From positions 1,116,001 through 1,180,000 of the forward strand of contig NZ_JAVDDX010000001.1 in NCBI RefSeq assembly GCF_030848575.1: DNA of 64,000 nt, written 5' to 3'. Below, piece after piece: positions 41,795 to 50,785 of the stretch; positions within the stretch are counted from its first letter, which is position 1; each line of letters begins with the position of its first letter. The translations under genes were made by a program, and so were the position numbers. The notes under the pieces are model-generated. The model worked only from the letters and a program-made list of their open reading frames with translations, was not told where the DNA came from and made no database searches. This stretch comes from Haloarcula sp. H-GB4 (GTDB taxonomy: Archaea; Halobacteriota; Halobacteria; Halobacteriales; Haloarculaceae).

Positions 41795-43339
41795 CTACTC
41801 CATGTATCCCAGTTGTTTCAGGCGGTCTTCGACGGCGTCGCCCTCATCGCTTCCGAGAGCGTCATCGATACCGAGCGGTTCACGCTCGCCGACGGCGGGG
41901 TCCTCAGAGAACACCGGGAGCACTTCGCCGCGCATATCAGTTGGGATAGCACAGCCATGGGCGGCCAGCACCGTCGGCGCGATATCGAGGATGCTGATTC
42001 TGTCGAGTTCGCCCTGTGGCTCGAAGTCCGGGCCGCTGGCGGCGAAGATTCCATAGGGTGTATTCTCGGCCGCCCAGCGGTCGGGGCCGCTCTGGATGGT
42101 CCCGCCGCCGATGCCGTCGTTGACGTGGACGCCCGGGCGCTGGTCGACGACCACGTCGGGGCCCGCGTCAACGTAGGGGCCGTTGTACACGTCTTCGCCC
42201 CTGTACACGTCAGTGAACAGCGACCCGTGCTCGTCTTCAACCTCGCGGAGGTCGGCCATCAGCGACTCGCGGACCAATTCCACGTCGAAGCGAGGGTTGA
42301 TGTACACCGGTCCCTGCCCGCTGGCGACGACCTTTGTCTGCTCTAAGTCGACGGCTTCGAGCTTCCGGTCCCGTTTGACGCCGTCGCGCTGCGGGACGAG
42401 TTGCTGGATGGACTCGGGGACGACGCGGGCAAGCGTGTCCACCAGTCCGGCCCGCTTTGCGACCGCAAGCAGGTTCTCACGGTCGAGTCCGATTCGTGTG
42501 AGGACGGCGTCGACGCTCGTATCCCGGACCTGATAGCCGTTCTCGGCCAGCCATTCGTTGATGTAGAACTCCGTCTGGGTCGCGTCACAGCCGTGGTCGG
42601 ACATCAGGACGAGGTTCAGGTCCTCGCGGTCGTCGAGCCGACCGACCCACTCGTCGACCAGTTTCCACGCGCGCAGACTGGGCTCGTCGTCCCAGAAGAA
42701 GTGATGCAGGACGTTGAGATAGAACAGCGTGACGTGGACGAAATCGAGGTCCCGCTCGTCCATGAGTGTCGTCGCCACCTCGAAGCGCTTCTCTAGCAGG
42801 TCCAGAATGGCCTCGACCTCCGCGCCGCGTTCGTCATTCGAGGACAGCAGCGGATCCGGGTGGACGCTGTAATCGAAGCGGGACTCTAGCTCCTCGGCCA
42901 GTCCCGGCGGCGAGGTGTAGCCGGAACTGATCGAGCGGTACTCCCCCTCAACGGCGTCTGGGCCGCCGGCAACCACGAGGTCGTCGATGTCCCGCGGGGG
43001 GTACATCGTCGGCATGTTGACGACGCCGGCCGACTGCCCATCGTCGTTGAGGTAGTCCCACAGCTCGGCGGTGTGGTAGTCGCCGCCGTTCATCACGTTG
43101 ATCTCGCCCGCGGCGAGGTCGACGTTCTCGAACCAGAAGACGCCGAACCCGCCGGGGTCCTTACCCGAGGAGTAACACTTCCAGTTCGGGAACGTGACTG
43201 GCGGCAGACAGCTCTGCGTCCCCGCCCAGGTGCCGGTGTCCCGCAGCGCGGCCAGGTTCGGGAGCTCGCCGGCCTCGATCCACGGGTCGAGCAGTTCCCA
43301 GCTCGCGCCGTCGAGTCCGACGACGAGGGTCTTCGTCAT
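41795..43339 (-). CDS. Alkaline phosphatase-superfamily phosphodiesterase/nucleotide pyrophosphatase
   Basis: The 514-residue cytosolic protein begins KTLVVGLDGASWELL, the first metal-binding Asp of the type I phosphodiesterase/NPP fold. The nucleophile Thr is probably that of SCLPPVTFPNWKCYSS. Later motifs are DLDFVHVTLFYLNVLHHFFW and LNLVLMSDHGCDATQTEFY (metal Asp-His), with ISILDIAPTVLAAHG and the family end GEVLPVF. No signal peptide is present, so it acts inside the cell. Many archaeal relatives hydrolyse phosphodiesters or cyclic/sugar phosphates; the substrate here is unknown. Confidence 0.88.
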   Translation of the reverse strand: MTKTLVVGLDGASWELLDPWIEAGELPNLAALRDTGTWAGTQSCLPPVTFPNWKCYSSGKDPGGFGVFWFENVDLAAGEINVMNGGDYHTAELWDYLNDDGQSAGVVNMPTMYPPRDIDDLVVAGGPDAVEGEYRSISSGYTSPPGLAEELESRFDYSVHPDPLLSSNDERGAEVEAILDLLEKRFEVATTLMDERDLDFVHVTLFYLNVLHHFFWDDEPSLRAWKLVDEWVGRLDDREDLNLVLMSDHGCDATQTEFYINEWLAENGYQVRDTSVDAVLTRIGLDRENLLAVAKRAGLVDTLARVVPESIQQLVPQRDGVKRDRKLEAVDLEQTKVVASGQGPVYINPRFDVELVRESLMADLREVEDEHGSLFTDVYRGEDVYNGPYVDAGPDVVVDQRPGVHVNDGIGGGTIQSGPDRWAAENTPYGIFAASGPDFEPQGELDRISILDIAPTVLAAHGCAIPTDMRGEVLPVFSEDPAVGEREPLGIDDALGSDEGDAVEDRLKQLGYME

Positions 43340-43461
43340 GTTGAGACGGAGACAGGGGAGTCACTAGTCCCTTTCGCACCCCGTCCGATGGGGTTGCACA
43401 ATGTCCGCTCGGCTGAGACTGACAACGCGTCACTTTTGAGCGCGCCGCCGGAACAGTTGGT

Positions 43462-43887
43462 ATGAGCAACCGGTCGGACATCGCACCGGACACCGTCTCG
43501 GTCGAGTTGACCGAGGACGGCGTCGTCGTGGAGTACCTCGACGGCCGCCAGGCGTTCTATCACGGCGTCCCAACGGCGGTCGAAGGGAGTATCCAGACTT
43601 CGCCGGGCAAAGACACACACGTCCTGATAACCGACAAAACGGAGACATCAGGTATCCTCGTGTACGTCAACGACCTCCGGACACATGACGATATTCTCGA
43701 AGAGACAGGCGTCGGGCGGGTCATCCTCGACGACGGCGAGGAGGACGAACTGTTCCCGGGCGTCACGGTCCGGGACAATCAGATGCGGACGGCAGTTGAG
43801 GTGGACTACGACGTGACGAACGGCCGGGTGTTCGTCTTCGAGGAGGACGAACTCGGCGAGCGGAGCTTCGAAATCGTCGAGGGGTGA
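43462..43887 (+). CDS. DUF5796-like small acidic protein
   Basis: The 141-residue acidic soluble protein is almost all beta strands: SVELTEDGVVVEYLDGRQAFYHG, DTHVLITDKTETSGILVYVN, GRVFVFEEDELGERSFEIVEG. It matches my memory of the DUF5796 haloarchaeal family, whose role is unknown. The start MSNRSDIAPDTVS is preceded by a spacer of 122 bases from the divergent phosphodiesterase gene. It is convergent with the zinc-finger gene at 43928. Confidence 0.68.
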   Translation: MSNRSDIAPDTVSVELTEDGVVVEYLDGRQAFYHGVPTAVEGSIQTSPGKDTHVLITDKTETSGILVYVNDLRTHDDILEETGVGRVILDDGEEDELFPGVTVRDNQMRTAVEVDYDVTNGRVFVFEEDELGERSFEIVEG

Positions 43888-43927
43888 GCCCTGCAGTGGG
43901 GCAGGCGCGACTGCGGGGCGAGGACCG

Positions 43928-44062
43928 TTACTGGATGTAGGACGGGTCTTCGTCGTCGCAGTTCTCCTCGTGCTGGCGCGCGTCGCTCTGGTCGTCGAAC
44001 ATCAGGCCACACGTCTCGCACTTGTACCACGTGACCTCGTCTCTCTCGGTTTGGACAACCAT
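43928..44062 (-). CDS. Small C2HC zinc-finger protein (44 aa)
   Basis: This 44-residue ORF runs from [20 protein letters not shown] to DPSYIQ. It has one zinc-ribbon-like finger with ligands Cys15, Cys18, His31 and Cys35 (CxxC-x12-HxxxC), related to C2H2 fingers. The start at 44062 is chosen because upstream codons of the longer ORF (to 44401) are shadows of the divergent cdc48 gene, and an ATG plus 85 bases of spacer separates them. Small single-finger proteins of this type are common in haloarchaea; targets are unknown. Confidence 0.75.
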   Translation of the reverse strand: MVVQTERDEVTWYKCETCGLMFDDQSDARQHEENCDDEDPSYIQ

Positions 44063-44147
44063 ATCAGAGACTCGAATTGCCGCCCGTATATTATTTTCCC
44101 GCAACACAACGGGAACCCTCAAGGGAGTCGGATTGCAAGAAGGCGGC

Positions 44148-46265
44148 ATGAGCGGGTCCACTGAGGCCGGTGTCGAACTCACCGTTGAGGGTGCGAACAA
44201 GCGCGACGCCGGGCGCGGTATCGCACGACTGCCGGAGTCCGCACGGACTGAGCTGGGCGTGTTGAGCGGGTCGCCCGTCATCATCGACGGGGATGACATG
44301 ACTGTCGTGAAGGTCTGGCCGGCTGACGACGACGGCTCGTTCGTCCGTATCGATTCGGACACCCGGGCGAACGCCGGTGTCAACATCGGTGACACGGTCA
44401 CAGTGACAAGCGGGTCGGTCTCAGAGGCTACCGAAATTGCCGTCCAGCCGGTCGAACCGATGCCGGGCAGCGAGGACTACGAGAGTCTGGTCCGGAAGCG
44501 TCTCGTCGACCAAATTATTCAGGCTGACGAGCGGACCCACATCGATGGATTGGGGACCTTCCTCGTCCGCAAAACGTCTCCGTCGGGGCCAGTCCGGGTT
44601 ACCGACGCGACGGCGGTGACCGTGCTGCCAGGGCTCGACGGCGGCAGCGATGCGGGCCAGTCGTCACCCGAGGAGGGAACAACAGCGAACACGCCGACCG
44701 CCGAAACGGAGTCCGGGGTGAGCTACGAGGACATCGGCGGCCTCGACGAGGAACTGGACCGTATCCGCGAGATGATCGAGATGCCTCTCTCGGAGCCCGA
44801 AGAGTTCCGCCGTCTGGGTATCGACCCACCGAGCGGCGTGTTGCTCCACGGCCCGCCCGGGACAGGGAAAACCCTCATCGCCCGTGCCGTCGCCAACGAA
44901 GTCGACGCCTACTTCGACACCATCTCCGGCCCCGAAATCGTCTCGAAGTATAAGGGCGAAAGCGAGGAACGACTCCGGGAGGCCTTCGAGAAAGCCGAGG
45001 CGAACGCGCCGGCCATCCTCTTCGTCGACGAAATCGACTCCATCGCTGGCTCTCGGGACGAGGACGCGGACATGGAGAACCGCGTTGTCGCCCAGTTGCT
45101 CACGCTGATGGACGGCCTCGAAGACCGAGGTCGCGTCGTCGTCATCGGGGCGACGAACCGCGTCGACGCCATCGACCCGGCACTGCGCCGTGGCGGCCGC
45201 TTCGACCGCGAAATCGAAATCGGCGTTCCCGGTGAGCACGGCCGCCGCGAGATTATGGATGTCCACACGCGGGACATGCCGCTGCACGACGACGTGGATC
45301 TTGACCGCATCGCCGCCCAGACTCACGGCTTCGTCGGGGCTGACCTCGCGTCGCTGACCACCGAGGCCGCGATGGCCGCACTCCGGGCCGACCGCGACAA
45401 CGGCGATGTCCATCAGGACGACTTCGAAACCGCGCTTGCCACTGTCGACCCCAGCGCGATGCGGGAGTACGTCGCCGAGTCGCCAACGGCGACCTTCGAC
45501 GACGTGGGCGGGCTGGCCGAGGTCAAGCAGACGCTGACTGAGACCATCGAATGGCCGCTGTCGTACGGTGAACTGTTCACCGCAACGAACACCGACCCGC
45601 CGAGCGGTATTCTACTCTATGGCCCTCCGGGAACCGGCAAAACCTTGCTCGCTCGGGCCGTCGCCGGTGAGAGCGACGTGAACTTCATCCACGTCGCGGG
45701 CCCCGAAATCATGGACCGCTACGTCGGCGAGAGCGAGGAAGCGGTCCGGGAACTGTTCGAGCGTGCCCGCCAGACCGCACCGAGCATCATCTTCCTCGAC
45801 GAGATCGACGCCATCGCCAGCCACCGCGGTCAGGGCAACGAGGTCACCGAGCGCGTCGTCTCCCAGCTACTCGCCGAACTGGACGGCATCACCGAGAACC
45901 CCAATCTGGTCGTCTTGGCCGCGACCAACCGCCGGGACATGATTGACGATGCGCTACTGCGACCGGGTCGCCTCGAACAGCACGTCGAGGTCCCGAACCC
46001 CGACCGTGACGCCCGCGAAGAGATTCTTTCCGTCCACACCGCCGGGAAGCCGCTCGCTGCTGACACCGATATCGAGGACCTTGCTGAAGAGACCGACGGC
46101 TTCTCGGGCGCAGAACTGGAGGCCGTCGTCCGCGAAGCATCGATGCTGGCTATCCGGGAGGTCGCGTCCGCCTACGGACCTGAAGAAGCCACCGAGAACG
46201 CTGAGGAAGTGGAGATCACGCCAGAACACTTCGGCGAGGCGCTGGAGCGGGAGCGCACGCGGTAG
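44148..46265 (+). CDS. Cdc48/VCP-type AAA ATPase (copy 2)
   Basis: From the ATG at 44148 ([15 protein letters not shown]) the product has 705 residues. The CDC48 N-domain is divergent (about 8-190), with an acidic linker (about 190-215). Then two AAA modules follow: D1 with GPPGTGKT, Walker B ILFVDEID and pore loop KYKG; D2 with [16 protein letters not shown] and pore loop RYVG. Compared with copy 1 it is about 50 residues shorter, lacks an acidic C-terminal tail and has different pore residues, so clients may differ. The upstream ORF extension to 44022 overlaps the zinc-finger gene and is rejected. Confidence 0.93.
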   Translation: MSGSTEAGVELTVEGANKRDAGRGIARLPESARTELGVLSGSPVIIDGDDMTVVKVWPADDDGSFVRIDSDTRANAGVNIGDTVTVTSGSVSEATEIAVQPVEPMPGSEDYESLVRKRLVDQIIQADERTHIDGLGTFLVRKTSPSGPVRVTDATAVTVLPGLDGGSDAGQSSPEEGTTANTPTAETESGVSYEDIGGLDEELDRIREMIEMPLSEPEEFRRLGIDPPSGVLLHGPPGTGKTLIARAVANEVDAYFDTISGPEIVSKYKGESEERLREAFEKAEANAPAILFVDEIDSIAGSRDEDADMENRVVAQLLTLMDGLEDRGRVVVIGATNRVDAIDPALRRGGRFDREIEIGVPGEHGRREIMDVHTRDMPLHDDVDLDRIAAQTHGFVGADLASLTTEAAMAALRADRDNGDVHQDDFETALATVDPSAMREYVAESPTATFDDVGGLAEVKQTLTETIEWPLSYGELFTATNTDPPSGILLYGPPGTGKTLLARAVAGESDVNFIHVAGPEIMDRYVGESEEAVRELFERARQTAPSIIFLDEIDAIASHRGQGNEVTERVVSQLLAELDGITENPNLVVLAATNRRDMIDDALLRPGRLEQHVEVPNPDRDAREEILSVHTAGKPLAADTDIEDLAEETDGFSGAELEAVVREASMLAIREVASAYGPEEATENAEEVEITPEHFGEALERERTR

Positions 46266-46381
46266 CTCGGTGGACGTAGGGTATCCATCTTGGTTGTACT
46301 ATCTGCTGAGCGAGAGCATTCTGTCGATAGTATCCGAAAGGCGAGGAGAGGCGAAAGGGTCGACTCCGGGAGAGGAGTGAA

Positions 46382-46401
46382 AAGGCTGTCCGGACAGCCT
46401 T
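46382..46401. repeat. Perfect 20-base palindrome downstream of the second cdc48 gene
   Basis: AAGGCTGTCCGGACAGCCTT is an uninterrupted palindrome centred between 46391 and 46392, about 117 bases past the cdc48 stop and in the 265-base gap before the convergent lipoprotein gene. As RNA it could form a hairpin with no proper loop, so a DNA-binding dimer site is at least as likely as a terminator. The rest of the gap (46266-46530) has purine-rich runs and a second small inverted repeat around ACTCGTAGCGAGT (about 46487-46499), and no gene that I can support. Confidence 0.5.
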
Positions 46402-46530
46402 GGCGGACGAGCGACGCCGAGTGGCCGAGCAGCGAGACGGGCGTTAGCGCCGGCATCGACGTGAAAAGCGCCTTGCCGGCAGATACTCGTAGCGAGTGCA
46501 CACGCAAAAAAGGCCCGGTGTCAGGCCCGC

Positions 46531-47544
46531 CTACGTGTCGCCATCGGACGACGACGAATTCGGTTCGTCGGTGGGTTCCTTCTGAGGGCCGTCACCGCCG
46601 CCGTCACCGTCTTCTGTGGCTGATTCAGACGTGCCACGTCGGCCCAGCAGCGGGAGCGACCGACGGCGGAGGAGTCGGCGGCCGCCGACAACTGGGACGG
46701 CGAGGACGACAAGCCACGGCGCGAGGCTCGCGACGGTCACCAGCAGCCCACGGGTGAACACGTACACGTCGGTCACTGACGAGAGGAACGCAGCGACAAG
46801 CGACCGCTCGTGGTACGGCACTTGCTGAGCCGACGGCTCCGGGGCCGGTTCATGAATCTCGACACGCAGCGTCGAATAGGCGACCCGCTGTTCGAGCGAG
46901 CGCTTCTGTGCTTCGAGGCGTTCGATATCGCTCTGGACCGACGACAGTTGTTCCTCGATACGGAGCAGTTCCTCCGTGCTGTTGGCCTGTTCGTAGAAGG
47001 TCCGCAGGCGGTCGCGGCGCTCCCGGAGGTTAGTCAGCCGTGCTTCGAGGTCGACGAGCTTGTCGGTCACGTCTTTTGTCGTTGTCTCCTCGGAGCGGAC
47101 CGTCCCCTGCTCGGCCACCATCGACTGCGTCGGTTCGTACTCCTCGCTTGGCACTCTGACGACGATGTAGCCGGTGTACCACGTCTCGCCGTCGTCACGG
47201 TGGAGTTCGCGGTTCGAGTCGCTAACATATCCGCCGGACGTGCGAGCGCGGGCGGCGATTGCGTCGGCTGTCGTGGAGTAGTTCTCCACTTCGACCACCA
47301 TCCGCCCGTTGCGGATGATGGCCCGGTCAGCCGCCGCGTCGCCGGCCTGGATGTTCTCGCTATCACCCACATTTGCGCCCGAATCAGCCGCTTCGGGTTG
47401 GCTCGACCCGCCGTCGCCGCTGGACATCTGTGCGCCGTCACCGCCGCCCTGTGCCTCGCCCGCATCGCCGCTCCCACCCATGCCGGTACAGCCGGCAAGG
47501 AGGAGGAGACCGACAACAGCGAGGACCCTGACTCGAGAAGCCAT
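46531..47544 (-). CDS. DUF4349-type lipoprotein
   Basis: From the ATG at 47544 the protein has 337 residues. An N-terminal signal with lipobox VVGLLLLAGCTG predicts lipidation at Cys. A Gly/Asp/Ser-rich linker follows, then a conserved core with IIRNGRMVVEVENYSTTADAIAARA and GGYVSDSNR, the DUF4349 pattern. A long coiled coil at about 165-220 (DLEARLTNLRERRDRL, EEQLSSVQSDIERLEAQKR) precedes VAYSTLRVEIHEP. One or two membrane helices then occur near 245-290, and the protein ends in a charged tail. Surface role unknown. The extension from 47592 is rejected. Confidence 0.82.
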   Translation of the reverse strand: MASRVRVLAVVGLLLLAGCTGMGGSGDAGEAQGGGDGAQMSSGDGGSSQPEAADSGANVGDSENIQAGDAAADRAIIRNGRMVVEVENYSTTADAIAARARTSGGYVSDSNRELHRDDGETWYTGYIVVRVPSEEYEPTQSMVAEQGTVRSEETTTKDVTDKLVDLEARLTNLRERRDRLRTFYEQANSTEELLRIEEQLSSVQSDIERLEAQKRSLEQRVAYSTLRVEIHEPAPEPSAQQVPYHERSLVAAFLSSVTDVYVFTRGLLVTVASLAPWLVVLAVPVVGGRRLLRRRSLPLLGRRGTSESATEDGDGGGDGPQKEPTDEPNSSSSDGDT

Positions 47545-47622
47545 ACGGCACGTACTCGTTCTGAGAGCAGTATAACGACAGCGAACGCTCAAAAACCGCT
47601 TTTTGTCAAATAGCGACTGCAG

Positions 47623-48441
47623 TTACGGCCAGTCCGTCCGGCGGTCAGCAAGCGCCGGGAACTCATCGCGGATCTGTTCGACGCGCGTAGGGTCGAGGGT
47701 CGCGGTCACCAGCGCCGGGTGGTCGTCGGCGCTGGCGAGCGTCGTCCCCCACGGGTCGTACACCGTCGACCGACCCAGCAGTTCCGCGTCCTCGAACTGT
47801 CCGACGCCGTTCACCGCGGCGACGTACAGTTGGTTCTCGACGGCGCGGGCACGACCGAACAGTTTCCAGTGCTCGACGCGCGGATACGGCCACGCACTGG
47901 GCACGAGCGTCAGCGTCACACCTTCGTCCACGAGGTGACGGTACAGTTCCGGGAACCGGAGGTCATAGCAGGTCGTGACCCCCACAGTGAATCCCTCGAA
48001 GTCGACGGTCGGAACCGTCTCACCCGGCTCCAGCAACTGGGATTCCGCGGAGTCGTAGCCAAACAGGTGGTGCTTTCGGTACACTGCCCGTCGCTCCCCG
48101 TCGCGGTCGAAGAACACAGCGGTGTTCGCCAGCCCCTCATCTGCGGGCACGTCGAACCCACTGTCGGCGCTCGTCGATAAATCCTCAACGACGCTCCCGG
48201 CCAGCACCGCCACCTCGTTGTTCGCGGCGACGCTTCGAATCTGGCTGAGCGTCTCGCCGTCCAGCCCCTCCGCGTCCCGAGCGTAGCGATCAAAAGCGAA
48301 GTAGCCGACGTTGAACAGTTCTGGGAGTACAACGAGGTCCGCGCCGTCTGCGGCCGCGTCCCTGATGGCGGTCGTCGCGCGGCCGACGTTCTCGGCAACC
48401 GAGCCCGACGACACGTCTATCTGGGCAAGCGTGAGCCTCAT
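47623..48441 (-). CDS. Carbon-nitrogen hydrolase (nitrilase/omega-amidase superfamily)
   Basis: The 272-residue protein carries the Glu-Lys-Cys triad of nitrilase-superfamily amidases: LVVLPELFNVGYF (Glu), VYRKHHLFGYDSAESQ (Lys) and GVTTCYDLRFPELYR (Cys). Substrate might be omega-amides such as 2-oxoglutaramate, or N-carbamoyl compounds; this cannot be decided here. Its start overlaps the stop of the upstream SRPBCC gene (ATGA at 48438-48441), so the two genes are translationally coupled. Confidence 0.93.
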   Translation of the reverse strand: MRLTLAQIDVSSGSVAENVGRATTAIRDAAADGADLVVLPELFNVGYFAFDRYARDAEGLDGETLSQIRSVAANNEVAVLAGSVVEDLSTSADSGFDVPADEGLANTAVFFDRDGERRAVYRKHHLFGYDSAESQLLEPGETVPTVDFEGFTVGVTTCYDLRFPELYRHLVDEGVTLTLVPSAWPYPRVEHWKLFGRARAVENQLYVAAVNGVGQFEDAELLGRSTVYDPWGTTLASADDHPALVTATLDPTRVEQIRDEFPALADRRTDWP

Positions 48442-48869
48442 GCTTCGACTTCGAGGTCGTCACGCAGAGCCTGTTCGAGGTTCTGCATCTCGTCGTCGAG
48501 GTTCCGCTTGAAGAAGCGCTCAACCCCCGGGAGTTTGCCGTCGACGATGAACCGGTTGGTCAGTTTCGTGCCGCCGTCGGCCGTCTCTTCGAGTTCGTGT
48601 TCGCCCTGGACGGTCATCACTTTTGAGCGACCGATGAAGCGGGCATACTCCGGACGGCGCTGCTCGACATCCTCGGTTTTCACCGTCATCGTCTGGCTGA
48701 CCACCGGAATCGGGAGCTCGATCGACCAGTTCGCGTGTGTGTCGTCGATGACTTTCCAGTCAGTGACGACGCTGATCGGCCGGGCCCGTTTATCCGGGTC
48801 GGTGATGAATTCCCAGACACGTTCCGGTGTGGCCGGCACAGTCATCGTTCGTTCGACCCGGACAGTCAT
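48438..48869 (-). CDS. SRPBCC-fold protein (carbon monoxide dehydrogenase G-like)
   Basis: The 143-residue protein begins MTVRVERTMTVPATPERVWEFITDPDKRARP, the strand-helix opening of SRPBCC proteins. It continues with antiparallel strands (RFIGRSKVMTVQGEHELEE, TKLTNRFIVDGK) and a C-terminal helix (RFFKRNLDDEMQNLEQALRDDLE). This matches the CoxG/polyketide-cyclase-like group, which bind hydrophobic ligands. It is the first gene of a two-gene operon with the nitrilase; a shared substrate is conceivable but unproven. Confidence 0.85.
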   Translation of the reverse strand: MTVRVERTMTVPATPERVWEFITDPDKRARPISVVTDWKVIDDTHANWSIELPIPVVSQTMTVKTEDVEQRRPEYARFIGRSKVMTVQGEHELEETADGGTKLTNRFIVDGKLPGVERFFKRNLDDEMQNLEQALRDDLEVEA

Positions 48870-48936
48870 GGAAGGTACTGAGGACTACTGGCCGATGAAT
48901 CCACCGATTGTAACAGTGCGTAAAACCCGACGGGGG

Positions 48937-49164
48937 CTATCCGGTCGGTGTGACGCGCCACGTTGTCGACCGTGCTCGACCCCACTTCTCGATTTCGACT
49001 TCGTCGGCCTCCTCAGCTAAGCGTGGGAGCCGCGCGCCCACTTGCTTCGACGAGAGGCCGAGCTGCTCAGCGATGTTCTTCGCGCGGAAGTAGCTCTCCC
49101 CACGCGAGACGCTGTCCCGGAGATATTCGAGAATGCGTCGGTCTTCCTCGCTGTAATCGGCCAT
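48937..49164 (-). CDS. Small winged-helix DNA-binding protein (75 aa)
   Basis: The 75-residue protein is a single HTH: EEDRRILEYLRDSVSRGESYFRAKNIAEQLGLSSKQVGARLPRLAEEA with a short wing ARSTTWRVTPT. The helices and turn fit a MarR/ArsR-like winged helix reduced to its core. I recall it as a common haloarchaeal stand-alone HTH protein, possibly DUF7123. It lacks any ligand domain, so it may bind DNA constitutively or work with a partner. It starts 63 bases before the next reverse gene stop. Confidence 0.75.
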   Translation of the reverse strand: MADYSEEDRRILEYLRDSVSRGESYFRAKNIAEQLGLSSKQVGARLPRLAEEADEVEIEKWGRARSTTWRVTPTG

Positions 49165-49227
49165 ACTAAAGATACGGTCTCAGCGTTTTTAACGGTTCCC
49201 TTCACAGTCTCGTGGCTGATACCAGTC

Positions 49228-49458
49228 TCAGGCGTCGTAGGCGTGAATCGCCACGATGGCCACGGCCGCGGCCAGCATCGCGAGCCCGAACGCGCCGCCA
49301 GATGTCACGAGCAGGTTCCCCGTTTCAAGCTCCTGTGCGTGCAGAATCGCGTAATTATAGCTGTTGGTTGCTGTAAACAGGGCCGCGCCGACCGAGACGA
49401 GCCCGAACAGCAGGGCCAGGCCCATCCCCATGTCGCTTTTGGACGCCTTGGAACTCAT
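49228..49458 (-). CDS. Small two-helix membrane protein (76 aa)
   Basis: The 76-residue protein has a short charged N-terminus and two membrane helices (about 12-31 and 50-71) joined by a loop with NSYNYAILHAQELETGN. No domain is recognised. It is on the reverse strand, divergent from the LEA-type protein gene 87 bases away. Confidence 0.62.
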   Translation of the reverse strand: MSSKASKSDMGMGLALLFGLVSVGAALFTATNSYNYAILHAQELETGNLLVTSGGAFGLAMLAAAVAIVAIHAYDA

Positions 49459-49545
49459 GTACCACGCTTTCGGTGTTGCCCACTTAGTTCATTCGGGCTC
49501 GGGCCACAGGACATATACCGACCCGTCGAAGATGGGAGAGCAACC

Positions 49546-50763
49546 ATGGGCCGGTTGAAACAAGTTGGTGTGCTACTCGTCGCGATCGGCGCTGTCGCAG
49601 GAGGCAGCGTCGCGCTCGGTGTACTGGGGACGCCAAGCGTCGCGTCCGTTGATAATCACTTCTCGGATGTCTCGAACCAGACGACCACGGTGGGAACGAA
49701 CCTGACTGTGACTAATCCGAACCCTGTCGGCGTCCAGCTGGGCGGCGTCGGACTCAATTACACTATCTCAATGAACGGCGTAGAGATGGCACGGGGCGAC
49801 AGGCAGGGCGTCGGTCTCGGTACCGGCAACTCGACGTTGCAGTTCACCACCGAGATGCAAAACGACCGTATTCCGCCGTGGTGGGTCACCCACATCAACA
49901 ATGGCGAGACGACGACAGTGGGCATCGACGCAACCATCACGTCCTCGACGCTCGGCGGTCGGTCAGTGTCGTTTAGCCAAGAACGAACTATCGAGACGGC
50001 CCTCCTCAGCCAGTTCAACTCCACCGAGACGCGGCCCGTCGAGGCAGACCAGCCGCTCGTCTCGGACCCCGTCCTCTACATCAACGAGACCCGCGGCGCG
50101 TGGGACCAGACGAATCTCACACAGTCCGAGACGCCGCTGAACCTCGCCTTCGACGTGTACAACCCAAAGCCGTACCCCTACACAATCACCAAAGTCGGCT
50201 ACACCATCCGGATGAACGACGTGACCGTCGGCGAAGGCGAAACGAATCGAGGCTACGTCCTCAGGCCAGGCGAGAAGACGACACTCGAAGCGAACACCGC
50301 TATCCAGAACGAGAACCTTGACCGCTGGTGGGTGACCCATCTCCAGCGAAATCAGCAGACGGATCTCTACATCGATTTCTACCTCGTGCTTGAGGGCGGC
50401 GGCGAGCAGTTCAGAGTCGATCTGGACTCCATCGACTACCAGCAGGAGATAGAGACAGATATCTTCGGCACCAAGACGCAGTACCCGACCGGCGATGGGA
50501 CTGCTGGCAGCCCCAGCGATGGGTCCGATAGTTCGACAGGCGACAGCATGACTGCAACCCCGACGCCGACACCCACGGAAACCGAAACAGACGGCGGACT
50601 ACTGGGCGAAGAGGACTCAGAGACGGATGACGGCCTGTTTGACGGCGGAGAGACGGACACGGAGGCCACGACTGAAACGACGACCGAGAAACCCACAGCG
50701 ACCCCAACGGAGACGGCCACGCCGACTGAAACCGAAACAGACGATGGCGGCCTCCTCGGGTAG
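49546..50763 (+). CDS. Secreted/membrane-tethered protein with tandem LEA14/WHy-like domains
   Basis: From the ATG at 49546 the product has 405 residues. An N-terminal hydrophobic helix (VGVLLVAIGAVAGGSVALGVLG) either anchors it or is cleaved. Two related domains follow: about 40-150 with TNLTVTNPNPVGVQLGGVGL and a final WWVTHINN, and about 190-310 with LAFDVYNPKPYPYTITKVGY and a matching WWVTHLQRN. Each has the NP motif of the water-stress and hypersensitive (WHy/LEA14) fold. The rest is low complexity: Thr/Pro/Glu/Asp repeats (TPTPTETE) with an acidic GGLLG tail. WHy proteins relate to desiccation and stress tolerance; role here is inferred. The extension from 49042 is rejected. Confidence 0.82.
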   Translation: MGRLKQVGVLLVAIGAVAGGSVALGVLGTPSVASVDNHFSDVSNQTTTVGTNLTVTNPNPVGVQLGGVGLNYTISMNGVEMARGDRQGVGLGTGNSTLQFTTEMQNDRIPPWWVTHINNGETTTVGIDATITSSTLGGRSVSFSQERTIETALLSQFNSTETRPVEADQPLVSDPVLYINETRGAWDQTNLTQSETPLNLAFDVYNPKPYPYTITKVGYTIRMNDVTVGEGETNRGYVLRPGEKTTLEANTAIQNENLDRWWVTHLQRNQQTDLYIDFYLVLEGGGEQFRVDLDSIDYQQEIETDIFGTKTQYPTGDGTAGSPSDGSDSSTGDSMTATPTPTPTETETDGGLLGEEDSETDDGLFDGGETDTEATTETTTEKPTATPTETATPTETETDDGGLLG

Positions 50764-50785
50764 TCAGTACTAGTAATCCGCTCCC

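Noticed and set aside
50540-50763. Thr/Glu/Pro-rich repeats near the end of the LEA14-like gene as a possible repeat element
   Set aside because: They are in-frame low-complexity codons of a surface-protein tail, not a mobile or regulatory repeat.
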